The notes beneath the pieces were generated by a model that saw nothing but the letters and a program-made list of their open reading frames with translations, was not told where the DNA came from and ran no database searches. From Neelides folsomi (lineage: Eukaryota > Arthropoda > Collembola > Neelipleona > Neelidae), in assembly GCA_034687125.1 (NCBI GenBank), contig JAQGBZ010000033.1, positions 1 through 64,000 of the forward strand: a stretch of DNA of 64,000 nucleotides, read 5' to 3'. The position numbers and the translations under genes were made by a program. Positions 24,596-36,553 of this stretch are shown piece after piece (within the stretch, counting starts at the first letter, position 1; each line of letters starts with the position of its first letter).

Positions 24596-26280
24596 GTTCT
24601 TTAAAAACAATAATTTTTTGTTAAAATATTTACATATTTAATTATGTTTATTATCTCTGCATTTTCGAAAATATAAGATCTTCATTTTACATATACTACA
24701 TTTAAAAGTTCGATAAACAAATATTCCTCCTATACAAAATACAAGTAATGTTTTACTTATTTTGTTATAGTTGAGTTGTTCGTCGCTCTTTAACGATTTT
24801 CATGCCAAAGTGTAAAATATTTAATATTTCAATATAAAGTCTAAAGCTTTAGAACTACTGTAAATAGTAAGTATAAAATGGTTAGATAATATGATTGACT
24901 GAATGACAATATATGAATATGTATGAAACCTAACTATAATTACGTATGGAGTAATGGATGTTGAATTGTTTACATAGGTATTTCATATTACATATGTTAA
25001 TTAGTAAATAAATTAAAAGAGAGAAGCACTAATTTTATACTTCAGTAAATTAATGGTGCGTAACGTGCGTGAACTTTCAAAAATGTTTACGCAATGGAAA
25101 GTCAAATACCAAGTTCTGTATTGTGATACTTCAGCGATTGTTTTAATAAACATTTAATCAAAATCTATTGTATAACTCTTAAGAATACATCTTTTCTGTT
25201 TTAACATTATTGCTCATATGAAAATATTGTACTCAACAACTCAACAAGTGAAACAAATTATTAGACTTATAGAATTCTATTTGTTGTTTGTTTAAATGTT
25301 TTTGTTGTACTCTATTACTATTCAGTAGACTCTACATTTCTTACTAGGTATGCATAATTGAAGATTAATGTGATCATAAATGGGTGTTATAATTGTTGGT
25401 GTTTAAATGAAGGTATTTAAAAAGGCTTTATTAGTGAATTTAAGTGGTGTTCTATTATAGTGTTCTATGTGCTAACATTTGCTTGTTTACATGTATGAAA
25501 TTATACTTTTGTTAATAAAGAAAAAATTAATTGAATATTATAATAACATTAAGTATTTATCCTTCTTGAGTATTTCTTTCTCTTTAATATCAAGACGGAA
25601 TTTGTGGTATCTCTCTTCAATCAGAAATAGAAATGTCTCAATTTATCAGACTGACAAATTACAGTTGATTGTTAGTTTTTGGTAATAAATTAAAATGCAT
25701 AAAGAAGTTTATTTGTTTTCATTTAACTATGTAGCAAATAATCATGAAGATCCATATCAGTGTAATATGGGTATTCTTCTACATACCCATTTTAAAATTT
25801 TAACGTCGAAACTTATAAACATCATTCATAATGAGCATAATTTGAATAGGAATTAATCTCGTATATTCCATAATATGGAATAAATTATTGAGTATACACA
25901 ACATACATTTTATCTTCTTTAGATTGTACTGTCAATATAAATTGAAGAGAATGGATGAACCAAATGTTTAAAAACTATAATATGAGTCAACATTTTGTTT
26001 ACAAATCTATTATTTTTGAACCTATAAGTGAGAAGGCAATCGAGTTGAAATGCTTTTGATAATTAAAACTACTTGGCTCTACAAGTGACTTTGATAAAAA
26101 CAATTACACAATTAAAGGTATGAATAATTAATCAAAATCATAATTGATTACAGAATTAAAAAACCATCAAGCCACTCAACTTTTTAACTCTTTTGTGTCA
26201 TTTAACCCCATCTGCTCCCCCTTTCTTTAACGTGAGTTCAATTACCCGACAAGGTAGTCGATTGCCTAACAATCGCTCTC
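24596..26280. other. AT-rich intergenic stretch between UGT and RMDN genes
   Basis: About 1.7 kb of very AT-rich sequence. Apart from the UGT 3' end I see no credible coding frame, RNA gene, inverted repeat or tandem array. Confidence 0.4.
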
Positions 26281-27036
26281 TATATAAAAACCTCACACAT
26301 GAAATCAAAAGTTAATTGAACTGGTTTATAAAAGGCCATTTCCTTCATTATGCTCAAATCTGTGTCACTCTTTACAACAATTTGTTATGATAACTCTTAC
26401 TAAAATCCCTTAAAACAACACACTGCGGATCTCTCTCCATTATACTGCGGGTTTCTGAAATTTCGATCTGTTTGTATCCCAGGATATTTTTTTTAATCGG
26501 CTGTAAAAGGTATTAAATTTTTACTTACTTGTTTACGTAACTTCTTCGTATAATTTTCCTTACTTTAACAATAATTAAGTAATACTGCAAAAGAACCACA
26601 CGAATTGGAATTAATTTTATTTGGAAAGTTAATAAAAATTTGGAATCCAGAGGTCCTCTGTAGAGATGGCGTATTCTCAATGTAATATACTTTTGCTAAC
26701 AATTTTTGTCCAGCAATACCCTCAGTACTTTCTCCATATTTAAATGATACAACTTTCACTTTGTTTAACTTGTTTAACTTTTGTGACAGTTTGTATTAAA
26801 AATGTTAATATAATTTGCATTTTAATTATTCTATAATTAATGCATCTTATGAACTTATTTTAATTTACTTCGGTATCTTCAAGAAAGAGTAAACATAAAA
26901 TACATAGTAGTTTGGTTAAAATGTCAATGCGCAATTCTTACAGATGCTTTATTAGATAAGATGTGAATGAATATTAATTTTTGATCCAATTTTTTATCAA
27001 TTGACATTATTATAGATTGGAGCAAACGGTTAGAAA
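26281..27036 (+). promoter_or_regulatory. TATA box, leader and leader intron of the RMDN gene
   Basis: TATATAAAA at 26281-26289 is a good TATA box. A leader exon could run from about 26310 to a donor at 26509/26510 (AAAAG then GTATTA). The acceptor at 27014-27015 (TATTATAG) joins it to the coding exon, whose ATG is at 27037. This leaves a leader intron of about 505 bp. All sites are seen; their use is inferred. Confidence 0.45.
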
Positions 27037-29024
27037 ATGAATTCCAAACATGTTCCTCTTAAACCAAGAATGGATAATTTTTGGGACAAGCGAACCGCTG
27101 TGATATTTTCCACATTCGGTTTAGTGGTAAGTCATTGTATGCTATAAAGCTATATCAATATAATATTTATAATATTATGTAAATCATTATACTAAAAGTT
27201 AATTAACAAAATTTAAATTGTTTTGTATTTTCAGGGTTTTGGAGCTATTGTCGGTGCTACAACGGTGTATTATTTTTATATAAGGCATAAGATAGCCGAC
27301 CATTTTAAAATTCAGACAAGTTTATCATCAGAATTGTCACAACTTAGGAAAGATGTAGATGAGTTAAAGACTACTTTTGGTACATTAGATGCGAATCAAG
27401 CTAAGAGTAAGCGATTAAAATTTAATAAACTTGAATCAAGACAAACTGCAGAGTCTCGTCGAGAATTATGTTTTAATTATCTTTCTGAAGATGACGAGTT
27501 TTATATTACAGCCTCCTCTGATTCTGAAAACGAAGGGTCGATTAATGAAAGGTATTTTAATTTTATTCTAACATTTTTTTAATTATAAAAGTATTGTTTA
27601 TTCCATATAATATGTACAAAAACCAAATATTTAAAATCATTTATGATACATTACTTTTTCTTTGAATTTTTAGTTACACGGGAGAATGTAAGGGTGATGG
27701 TGGAGACGCAATTACTAAAATTGAAAATCAAAAATTTTTTCAAAGTATTGACAAATTGCTTGATGGAGTCACGAAGGATCAACAAAGTGCTTATGATACA
27801 TTAAAACTGAAACAACAAAATGTAATTATGATTAAAAAAATCTTAAATGATTAAATTAATAAGAACCTTGCATTTATATTACTTCGCTAAAATTGTTATA
27901 ACTTTAATAAATTATTCAAAAACTTTTTACAGTTTCAGAACTCTTCTTGCTTTTGGTGGAGATTTGCAAAAGGTTTTTTACTATGAAATATTTCCATACA
28001 GTACATTGTGTAATATTTATTACAAGTTCAAATATCTATATCATTTATAAACATGAACGATTATTACATGGCATAATCAATTTTATGTTTAGCTGCCCAT
28101 TTACTATCAAGAGTTGCAGAACAAAATGGAGATAAGGAGCTGAGAAAGTCATTGATTCAAGCTGGTATTGCATTTAATTGACCAAATATTCCAGAGATAA
28201 AACACATAATTTAATTTTATTAAACAACAAATGAAAGTTTATTGTGTTTTATAACAACAATTTTCATTTCCTTTAGCTTGTGCTTATGGTGAAAAGGCTC
28301 TAAAATTTGATGACAAGGAAGCCGACGCACATAAATGGTTTGCAATAGCGAAAGGTATACAAATGAATTATAAACGGAAATAAAGCGTTGAAAGTTAAAT
28401 TGTAAATTAAAGATCCTCTTATTCCTCTTTGATATACAGGCTCAATGGGGGAATTCTTGGGCGTAAACGAGAAGATTAAGAACGGCTACATATTTAAAGA
28501 GCATGTTGATAAAGCCATTTCTCTCAATCCTAACGACCATTCTCTTTATCATCTCCTCGGAAGATTCTGCTTTGAGGTTCAGTGTTAGGAATTAATTATG
28601 CATCACTATTTCTAATTTACTTTTAAAGGTCTCTCAACTCTCTTGGATTGAACGACGTGTTGCTGCAACACTTTTCTCCGAACCTCCGAGTTCAACACCC
28701 AAAGAAGCCCTCGCGCATTTCCTCAAAGCAGACAAACTTGGGAAACCATTTAAAGAAAACCAACTTTACATTGCTAAATGCTTCATTGACATGAAAGATT
28801 ATAAGGCTGCGGCTAAATGGCTCGAGTCCGCTTCAAAGCTTCCTATTATCAATGGCAGTGTAAGTTTAGTCTTCAACAATTTTCAATTTAATCAAAATGT
28901 AATTTAATTTAATTAATTATCTAACATGTAAGTCTGATTTTTACTTGAATTTTTTATTCAGGATAAAACGAATCAAAGCGTTGTACTCGAGCTTCTTTCC
29001 AAATATCGGAGTTATTTAGCATGA
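27037..29024 (+). CDS. Regulator of microtubule dynamics (RMDN/FAM82) family protein
   Basis: RMDN proteins are TPR-like; RMDN3 (PTPIP51) is a mitochondrial outer-membrane tether to the ER, and RMDN1/2 associate with microtubules or mitochondria. Exons 27037-27126, 27235-27551, 27674-27821, 27933-27972, 28093-28164, 28277-28354, 28440-28576, 28629-28859 and 28962-29024 give 391 residues. A membrane helix lies at about 20-46 (VIFSTFGLVGFGAIVGATTV), followed by a short coiled coil (LSSELSQLRKDVDELK), an acidic Ser-rich linker with EDDEFYITASSDSE, and C-terminal helical repeats. FWWRFAKA, DADAHKWFAIA-like and LNPNDHSLYHLLGRFCFE segments match RMDN1-3. The N-terminal anchor plus coiled coil suits RMDN2/3 best. 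The paralogue is not settled. Confidence 0.88.
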
Positions 29025-30927
29025 TTTTCATCAATTCGATTTGCAATTCCACCAAGTATTAGTGATAAAATACTTTAACTTAAAACGGGTGTATTTCACA
29101 ATATGATATCTTAGTATGTATATATAAAAGTAAATATTATGCATAAATATTTTTTTAACAAATATCCATAAATAAAGTTTATGATCGTTAAACTTATAAC
29201 TGCTTATTTATGTATAAAGCAACTTGTCCATAAATTACATACTAAACTAAAGCATAAAATCTAAACCTAGTGCACTATGCAGGCTCAACATAAATAATGT
29301 TTTAAGAATTAATTTATTGAAATAAAACTAAATAAATTAACTCTTAAAGAAATTATAAATCTGGCACCATACATAATTATGTTTATTCACAAGTTAAAGT
29401 TGTTTATTCAAGCTAAATTAAGTTGTTTGTTCAAGCTAAATTAACTTATTTTGGAAAATAGTATACTGTAACACATTATGTAATGCTGACTTATGCCGAG
29501 GATAGTATCAGATGGAATAAACACATTTTAACGAATATTCACAATTCAGGCATTTTTAATCTTGGTAATGTTTCTCATTGAGTAAAGGATATATTTATGC
29601 AAGCGAGTATTATATGAGTCTCATTTCTCATATTATAAAATGGTAAAATGAAATGGTAATTCTCTTTTGAATAAAATATAAGAAAAGTGATATGGTTATG
29701 ACAAATTTTCCCCGACCGGGAGGCATGGAGTTTGAGCCGATAAAGGCGGCGGGCGGCGGATTGTGGATTGGATGCTGGGAAGTGGGAAGATGTGGAAAAA
29801 GATCAATAGATATGGTAGGCAAGCGAAGTAGGGGAAAGTGTGTGTCTGATCTTATTGAGTCCTTCCCCGGCTCGCCACGACCGAACACGGTTCCCCGATC
29901 GAGTGGTTTCGAACCGAAATTATAATTATCCTCCCCACTTCCCCAAAATATCCACTCTCACACTTGGAAGTAAAAGGATCCAAAATAGACACAACCACGT
30001 CTTCACTCAACAACTCAGAGATCATTCTATCTATGGGATATTAACGTTCGTCGAAATATTTACAACTTGTGTGAGCTCATTCAGAATTCCCTTTGATTCT
30101 TCATTACTCGTATATTCAACTTGCGGCTTCTGTCTCCTACATTTTTAATTGGAAGGATCTCTTCCAGAATGTATATTGATATATATTTAGTCTTCCTTTT
30201 GATACAAGAGAGTTTATGAACATTGTACGTGATCGTGACTGGAATTCACTTAAAATGCAAAAGAAGTAGAGCTGGTAAAAGGTAATTTGAGATCTTTGTT
30301 TATTCATTTTCAAGTCATGAGAGCAACAGTGTTGGATTGAACCTCCTATTGATCTTCAAACAGCTTCGAAGTAAAGGAAAAACATTCACCCTGCATATTT
30401 AACATAACACAACACTCACAGTTGATTAAGTTATCTGAAATTCTTAACAAAAGTTTACTTATTCCAAAGATTATTAAATAATTTAAAATTATGATGCCTT
30501 GTAGAATTAAGTTAATTATATGTGTATAGACATTCAGATTAAGATTAAGAATATTAAATGATTTCTGTAAACTTTCCTCTTCTGAGAAAAATATAAACTT
30601 TTTATTGAGAACAAAACAAACTCCCAGGCTGGAAACTTATTTTATGATTTGGACATAAAGTAAGTAATTAAATTTGACTTAATCTATTAAGTAGCATTAA
30701 GATGTTATTTATATTTTTTCTTTCAACATTGAATGATTTATGTAATGAAGTAATGATACGTTCATGTCAATGTCACTCACACCACAAACAAGAATGGGTT
30801 GTATATTTTTGTATTATATGTTTATGCTTTCATAAACATCCAGTTCTACATAATTATCCTTATTCTATTTTATAAAAAATCATGCATTCAGAAATTCAGA
30901 CTATACAAATTTAATTTTTCATATATA
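29025..30927. other. Intergenic stretch with a G+C-rich block at about 29690-30150
   Basis: Mostly AT-rich. The exception is about 29690-30150, which is clearly richer in G+C and CpG and contains runs such as GGCGGCGGGCGGCGG near 29745. It resembles the promoter and leader blocks seen before other genes in this window. No coding gene follows until 33312, so it may be a distant first exon and promoter for the acyltransferase gene or an unannotated transcript. Its short open frames match nothing. Confidence 0.3.
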
Positions 30928-30931
30928 TGTA

Positions 30932-30977
30932 CCGGGTGGCCGGTTAAGCAGGCTTTATTTTTAATCAACAATAGCTT
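30932..30977 (+). repeat. Left inverted end of the miniature element
   Basis: About 46 bp beginning CCGGGTGGCCGGTTAAGCAG. It pairs with 31323-31368. Confidence 0.8.
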
Positions 30978-31322
30978 TTATGTTTATAAACGAATGTTCA
31001 TCAAAATTATATGATATACTCTATATATAACTAGTTAAAGGTGGTTAGGTTAGGTGACCCATCTTCGTGCAACTTCGAGGGCGTTTTGTACTCGCGAGTA
31101 TTCTTCAACAATGAAAACCTTTTCTTCTTTTAACAGATGACGGCGGTTTTTCATGTTAACGAAAAGTAAAAGTAGTGAAATTGAAAGTTGGACTTTCTCT
31201 GACCAAAGTGTTTCCCGTTTGCTTATGTTTTAAAATTTTCTGCTTATAGTCTGCTACAATTAACACTAACATATTCTCCATCGTCTAATTATTATTAAAG
31301 TTTATAACATTTACGAGCCTTA

Positions 31323-31368
31323 AAGTTATTGTTGATTAAAAATAAAGCCTACTTAACCGGCCACCCGG
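31323..31368 (-). repeat. Right inverted end of the miniature element
   Basis: Reverse complement of 30932-30977 with two differences. Confidence 0.8.
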
Positions 31369-31372
31369 TACA

Positions 31373-33311
31373 TACCTAATGTAATTATTATCATTCATAT
31401 GAATAAATAATGAATTTATATACCATATAATAATTTGAATAGCAGAGCTGCAAAATGGAGCAAAATTATTAAGGCATTTATTTCCTATATGCCTTAAATT
31501 ACAGTAATTATGGGTTCATTAAAGTAACCTTTTCCTTATCATGAAAAATTATGATACAATTCATATAAATATTCGATATTTTGTAGATTTATGTATATCT
31601 AGTATAATATGTATGTATGTAAGTGTGTAGTAGTGTAGTATTTCTTTTAACACAATGATAATAAACAATCGGCATATGTTACTTTTATAATAACATGACG
31701 TTATGTATTGTACAATAGTTCAATTTATAAGTCATAATTTAATAATAAAAAAAGTAATGGCTCTGTACATATTTTACTATTGTACCATTTTCCCTTTTAA
31801 CATTTACTACGTATTACGTATATGAAATATACTAGCTTACTAATATTTTTATTATAATCTTATCATATCATACATCGTTGTTATACCATACATGTAAGCA
31901 GATATCATAGTCATCTATTGACATGCTTGAACGAATAGCAAACTAAAAGGATCTATAGTTTGATTAAATGAGTAAAACATTAATACCTATGTATATGAAG
32001 AATGTATTATTTATGTATAAATTCTAATAGTATGTATAACTAAATAACTATCCTACTTTGTATTACTATGTCGTGCCTATTACGTGATTAACGTGCATAA
32101 TATTTATAATAGTATTTAGAATCGTATATAAATTGTGAGGGATCATTTTATCCATCCATCAGATTGAGTGAGCACATGGGTCGTGGAACGGGAACGTCGT
32201 GTATTAGCTAATAATGTACACGGCAACCTATTGCGAATTAAGCTGGAAGAGTCGAGGTACAGTTGCGATATTGAGGATGGAGGAAATAAAAATGCCCCTA
32301 TAGTAGACATTTATATCAAATGATTTCTCTTTTGGATATGGAGTGTCTCACACGTTGGGTTGATAGAAATGCAAACACACGTTGTATTCTGTAGTTAGCT
32401 CCATGATAAACTCCTGAAAAGAGGTTAAGCTCACTCGTCCGTTGTAGGCAGAAGAGAGTGTGTGTTGGAAGGGAGATTTAATCAAGTAAGAGATCAGAAG
32501 ATTGAACAGCATTTGTGAGTTCATAAATTTTTTAAGACCTTCATTTAACATTCCAGAAGTCAGATTTACTTTCCACTCTCCACTTTCTTGTTCTCCACTT
32601 CTCAATTCTCCCCTCTTTGTGGAATGGAAGTGAGGAAATGGGGAGAGAAATAAAGACCCAAATTGCTTCATAATCTCCCAGAGAAGAGATGAACCGGCGA
32701 TCATTGGAGAAACGTTAAAAGATTGAATAAGGTGAGAAGGGAAGTCTGGCACTCATGGCTCTTCACAATGAATCTCGCTGGCAGTTGAAAGTCTTGAGGC
32801 AGTTCCTTCTGATATCACCTGTCTGCCCTTTTTATTTTCAACCTTCTTAGAAGGAGAAAAATCCTTTCCAGTTTCACACAAATATTCCCTTTACGGGGCT
32901 TTTATCCAAACTCCCTTGGAATATTCTTTTCATTAGACTCAGAGTTTATTTACAGTGGAGCTGAGAAAATAGTTTGGAGTTAAACACTTTTGTTATGAAT
33001 TCCTTATTCAAAAGTTAGGTAATAAGAACATTAAACACTCTTGTAGACCCCACATTCATAATAATTAAGTTTTATTTAGTAAATTGAATTATTTGGTTAG
33101 AATGAATTGTTTTGTTGGCTCAATAAGATTTAGTTGTTTCAAATTACAGACTTCTTTTATTACTTTTAATACATACGTTACATATATTTTTATATGTAAA
33201 TACAATACCTCTTGTATATTGTAATATAAAGTTTTATTAAATTAAAATATAAAGTTTTTAATTTTTTGTTTCGATTTGCAGGTTGCAGAATTCCTTCATT
33301 CTATTTTGAGA
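31373..33311. other. Upstream region of the acyltransferase gene
   Basis: 31373-32150 is very AT-rich with a short TATG-like repeat near 31608-31640. 32160-32900 is less AT-rich and may hold the promoter and leader of the acyltransferase. An acceptor at 33280-33281 (TTTGCAG) shows that the start codon at 33312 lies in a second or later exon. The donor of the leader exon was not fixed. A 134-codon open frame on the minus strand (32348-32752) has no recognisable features. Confidence 0.35.
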
Positions 33312-35665
33312 ATGTCAGCCGTGTGGATTTCAGTTTTTAAAGGAGTTTCATTTATGATTCTCTGGTACTCCTGTATTGTATTCAGTGTAATTTACCTCTA
33401 CACTCCATTTACGCTTCTTCTCTTCATTAACCGGAAATGGTTCCGAAAATGTAAGAAAATATTATTTAATTAATTGTTTACCAAATAATTATTATAACTC
33501 CGTTAAAATTAAAAATATAAAATTTAATTTAGACTTATACTTAAACAGAACTCTATCAGTATTTGTAATCCAAGTCGCTTGATTTTAAAATTGCCATTTA
33601 TAATTTAGTGAGAGTTGAGAGTAAGTAATTTAGTTTATAAATAATATTCATTTAACTTCCGTTCCAGGTACTGATATTATTCTGAGCTGCTGGGAAATGT
33701 ATCCAGCGGTAAGTCGTTAAAATTATACGTTGCTCTCTATATTAGACTTTTCCGTTTAATTCCTCCGTTAATGTTCTTTCATTGAAAATATATACAGTTT
33801 ATATGAAAAATATAAGGATAAAAGCATCGATAAATAATATTTTTATTATGTCCCAGAGAGGTTTATTGATAAACGTGACGGTTTTTATTTATGAATTTGA
33901 TATATGATATATGTATTCTCCTCCAGGCTTTGTTAGAGATTCTTTACGGATGCCGGGTATGTCTGTCTGGGGACTTTATCGACCCAAATGAGTCTTCCAT
34001 TCTAATTATGAACCACCGAAACCGTCTTGACTGGTTTTTTCTTTGGGCTGCACTTCTTCATTCTTCAAAGCCTCCCTCACACCGCTGCAAGTTTGTCCTA
34101 AAGTCAGAAGTAAGGCAAATTCCAGGAATTGGCTGGGGGCTTCAGATTGCAGGTGAATTTCTTAGAAGGGTCTAAAGACCTTTTTACATTACCAAAACCC
34201 TCGTTTTATGAAAGTTTTATGAAAGGCACGATTTTACGGAATGCGAGGAATTCTCGTTCTTTCCCTTATTTTAACTATTTAAATTGATTTTTGTAATGAT
34301 TATCCCAAACAATGTATGAGATTTTTTAACTTACACGAAGACATGAAGAATGCAATAAACATCAAATATTTTTCAATATTTTATTTTTTCTTTCTTTTTC
34401 CTTTAAGGTTTCCTTTATATTAAGAGAAATTGGGACGAAGATAAGCTCGTTTTGAAAAGTCATCTCGATTACATGAAAGAGTTGGAAAATAAGTACCAGG
34501 TAATTCATTCATTTAGTACAGTTTCTTTTTTACATCCGTTGTTCTTACATTCTTTTATAAATATTTATACTTGGCGGATTTATTGAATAATTAATCTTGA
34601 ATTACCTCCCACAGATCTTAATCTTTCCGGAAGGAACGGATTTTTGCCCAGCAGCCCAAGCCAAGAGTAATTCATATGCACAAAAGAGCGGACTTCCAAA
34701 CTACAAATACTGCCTTCATCCCAGAACGACCGGATTTACATTCCTCATCGATCATATGAGAAAAAGTAATGAGATTCCCATTCAGTCCGCAACTACTTAC
34801 AATTAATTCATTCTCATTAGCTTCGTTATTTATAGAGACTAGTTTTATAGTTCAATTATTTTTAATTATTACATAAACGTTTGTTTTTAGATTCACAAAT
34901 AGATGCAGTATATGATTTGACAATCGGATATCCTAAAACACTCCCACATTCTGAACTTGATATCATCCAAGGTTCCTTACTCGTTACTAATTAATTTAGA
35001 CTTTTAGGTATTGCGCCATTGTGCGTTGTGCGTATAAAGCTTTTAATTAAATCCTATCATAAAATCTCTCGATCCACATTTACACAAGAGCTAATTATAT
35101 TTTATTGCTTATTGCAGGAAAAATACCAGAAGAGGTTCATTTTAAAATTAAAAGGTATTGAAACAAAAATTCCTATCTTGCATATTACCTACATATTGTA
35201 TACACAATTAATTTTCTATATTTGTTACATATCCTATGTTACGTATGTAAATGTTTTACGTTAATGCATTACTAATTATATTTTAATGAATGTTGCAGAT
35301 ATGATATTAAAGATCTTCCACAAACGGAGGAAGAAATCACGAGCTGGTGTGTTGATAAATGGGCTGAAAAAGAAAAGTTGCTTGAAACCTTCTACACTGC
35401 CAAAGAAGATGAGAAAATGTTTTCTCCCAATCCAAGATGTGATGAACCTTGGAACGCCATGTACTTAGCATTTTTTGCCTGGACTGGATTTACATTCTTC
35501 ATAATCTACGCTTTCTTTACTAATTTTTATTTCTTTTGGTATGGGATTATTGCTACGAGCTCACACATCTTACTCTCATGTTTTACAAATGGGATTCAAG
35601 AGTTTGAAATTAAACTATTTAATAAATTCGATCAAGCTAAAGATTGTATAAACAAGGCCAAGTAA
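33312..35665 (+). CDS. LCLAT1: Lysocardiolipin acyltransferase 1-like / AGPAT-family acyltransferase
   Basis: This family adds fatty acyl chains to lysophospholipids at ER membranes; LCLAT1/ALCAT1 acts on lysocardiolipin and lysophosphatidylinositol. Exons 33312-33450, 33668-33708, 33927-34152, 34408-34499, 34615-34765, 34891-34971, 35118-35154 and 35299-35665 give 377 residues, the usual length. An N-terminal membrane helix lies at about 10-40. The catalytic NHxxxxD box is NHRNRLD (about 89-95). The EGT box is FPEGTD (about 170-175), followed by YKYCLHPRTTGFTFLIDHMR, nearly identical to human LCLAT1. Two C-terminal membrane helices lie at about 318-350. The start is the first in-frame ATG after the acceptor. 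LCLAT1 fits better than AGPAT3-5 because of the LHPRTTGF and WAEKEKLLETFY-like segments; the exact substrate is not shown. Confidence 0.92.
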
Positions 35666-36553
35666 ATTATGATCCACATAATTTATAATTGTTAAGTTTG
35701 TTTAGCCAAAGGAGTTTAATAGGGTACTAATGTTCTTATGCTTCAAAACATCAACTTATTGATTTCTTAAGATATACGAGTATTTAGTGAGTCGTAGGAC
35801 GGAGAAGCTTTGAGATGTTGAATACAAATGAGTTCTTTGTTGTGTAAATTGTGTGGGGAGAATGAATAATGTTTAAGAAATGTGATAAAACATTCATCGT
35901 TGTTGTGCTTTTTTAAATTTTTGAAGAGGAGCTATTTAAGGAGTACATAATGATAAAAGCTAATTAAAATTACATGTAAGGTATACGGTGTAAAGTTTGA
36001 CCGAAACTTGCTAAATTAGTCGTACCTGAGGAAAATTAACTCGTCTTTGCCTTTACCTAGAGCAAAAACAAACATTTACGGATCCCTCCTTACAAAATTG
36101 AAATTTGGGTATACAATAATTTCATTATAAACTATGTAAAGTTGTTTAAGTATTTTATAATGGGAAATATGACCTGTTCTTTGTTCTATATCTGATAACT
36201 CATTTGGGAACTTGAACGTATTATAGAATTTAAACATTTAAATGTTTCCCACTTTTAACAAGAATGTAATCTTTAACAATCAGAAATGTTCATATAATCG
36301 AATTATTAATTATTGTATTTCAATCCTTAACATGAATCATTAGTTGGTCAGTGACAAAAGGTGTCAATACAAAGATTAAATACAAATTACAAATATTAAT
36401 TACAAATATTTATTGCTGTAAATGTTGAATCAGTGTTGATCTCGTATAAAAGTAGGCCTTAAGTGCTACTAATAAATAAATAAAGTGATAATTGAAAATG
36501 TGATTTTTTGACCATACAAATATCACTGATGAGTTGAAGCTCAATTGTCATGT
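35666..36553. other. Tail-to-tail gap between LCLAT1 and PUS10
   Basis: About 890 bp, AT-rich, containing the 3' ends of the two convergent genes. AATAAATAAATAAAG near 36470 could serve as a poly(A) signal for the plus-strand gene. I see nothing else. Confidence 0.4.

Larger units (their letters stand above)
30932..31368. mobile_element. Miniature inverted-repeat element derived from a mariner-like transposon
   Basis: About 437 bp with inverted ends of about 46 bp and two mismatches: CCGGGTGGCCGGTTAAG at the left and its complement at the right, next to TA on both sides. The outer flank TATGTA is also inverted, so the exact boundary is uncertain by about 4 bp. On the minus strand 31053-31130 reads KEEKVFIVEEYSRVQNALEV, like the N-terminal helix-turn-helix segment (DUF4817-type) that precedes some mariner-like transposases. 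No catalytic part remains. The ends and TA are seen; parentage is inferred. Confidence 0.8.

Noticed and set aside
29628-30148. Several open frames of 77-102 codons on both strands
   Set aside because: They overlap in several frames inside a G+C-rich block, and none resembles a protein. Kept only as an unexplained block.
31600-31645. Microsatellite
   Set aside because: Only a few imperfect TATG/TGTG units; too short to count as an array.
32348-32752. 134-codon open frame on the minus strand upstream of the acyltransferase
   Set aside because: No domain, signal peptide or splice partners. It lies in a leader-like, less AT-rich block where stop codons are rarer, so chance is the best explanation.
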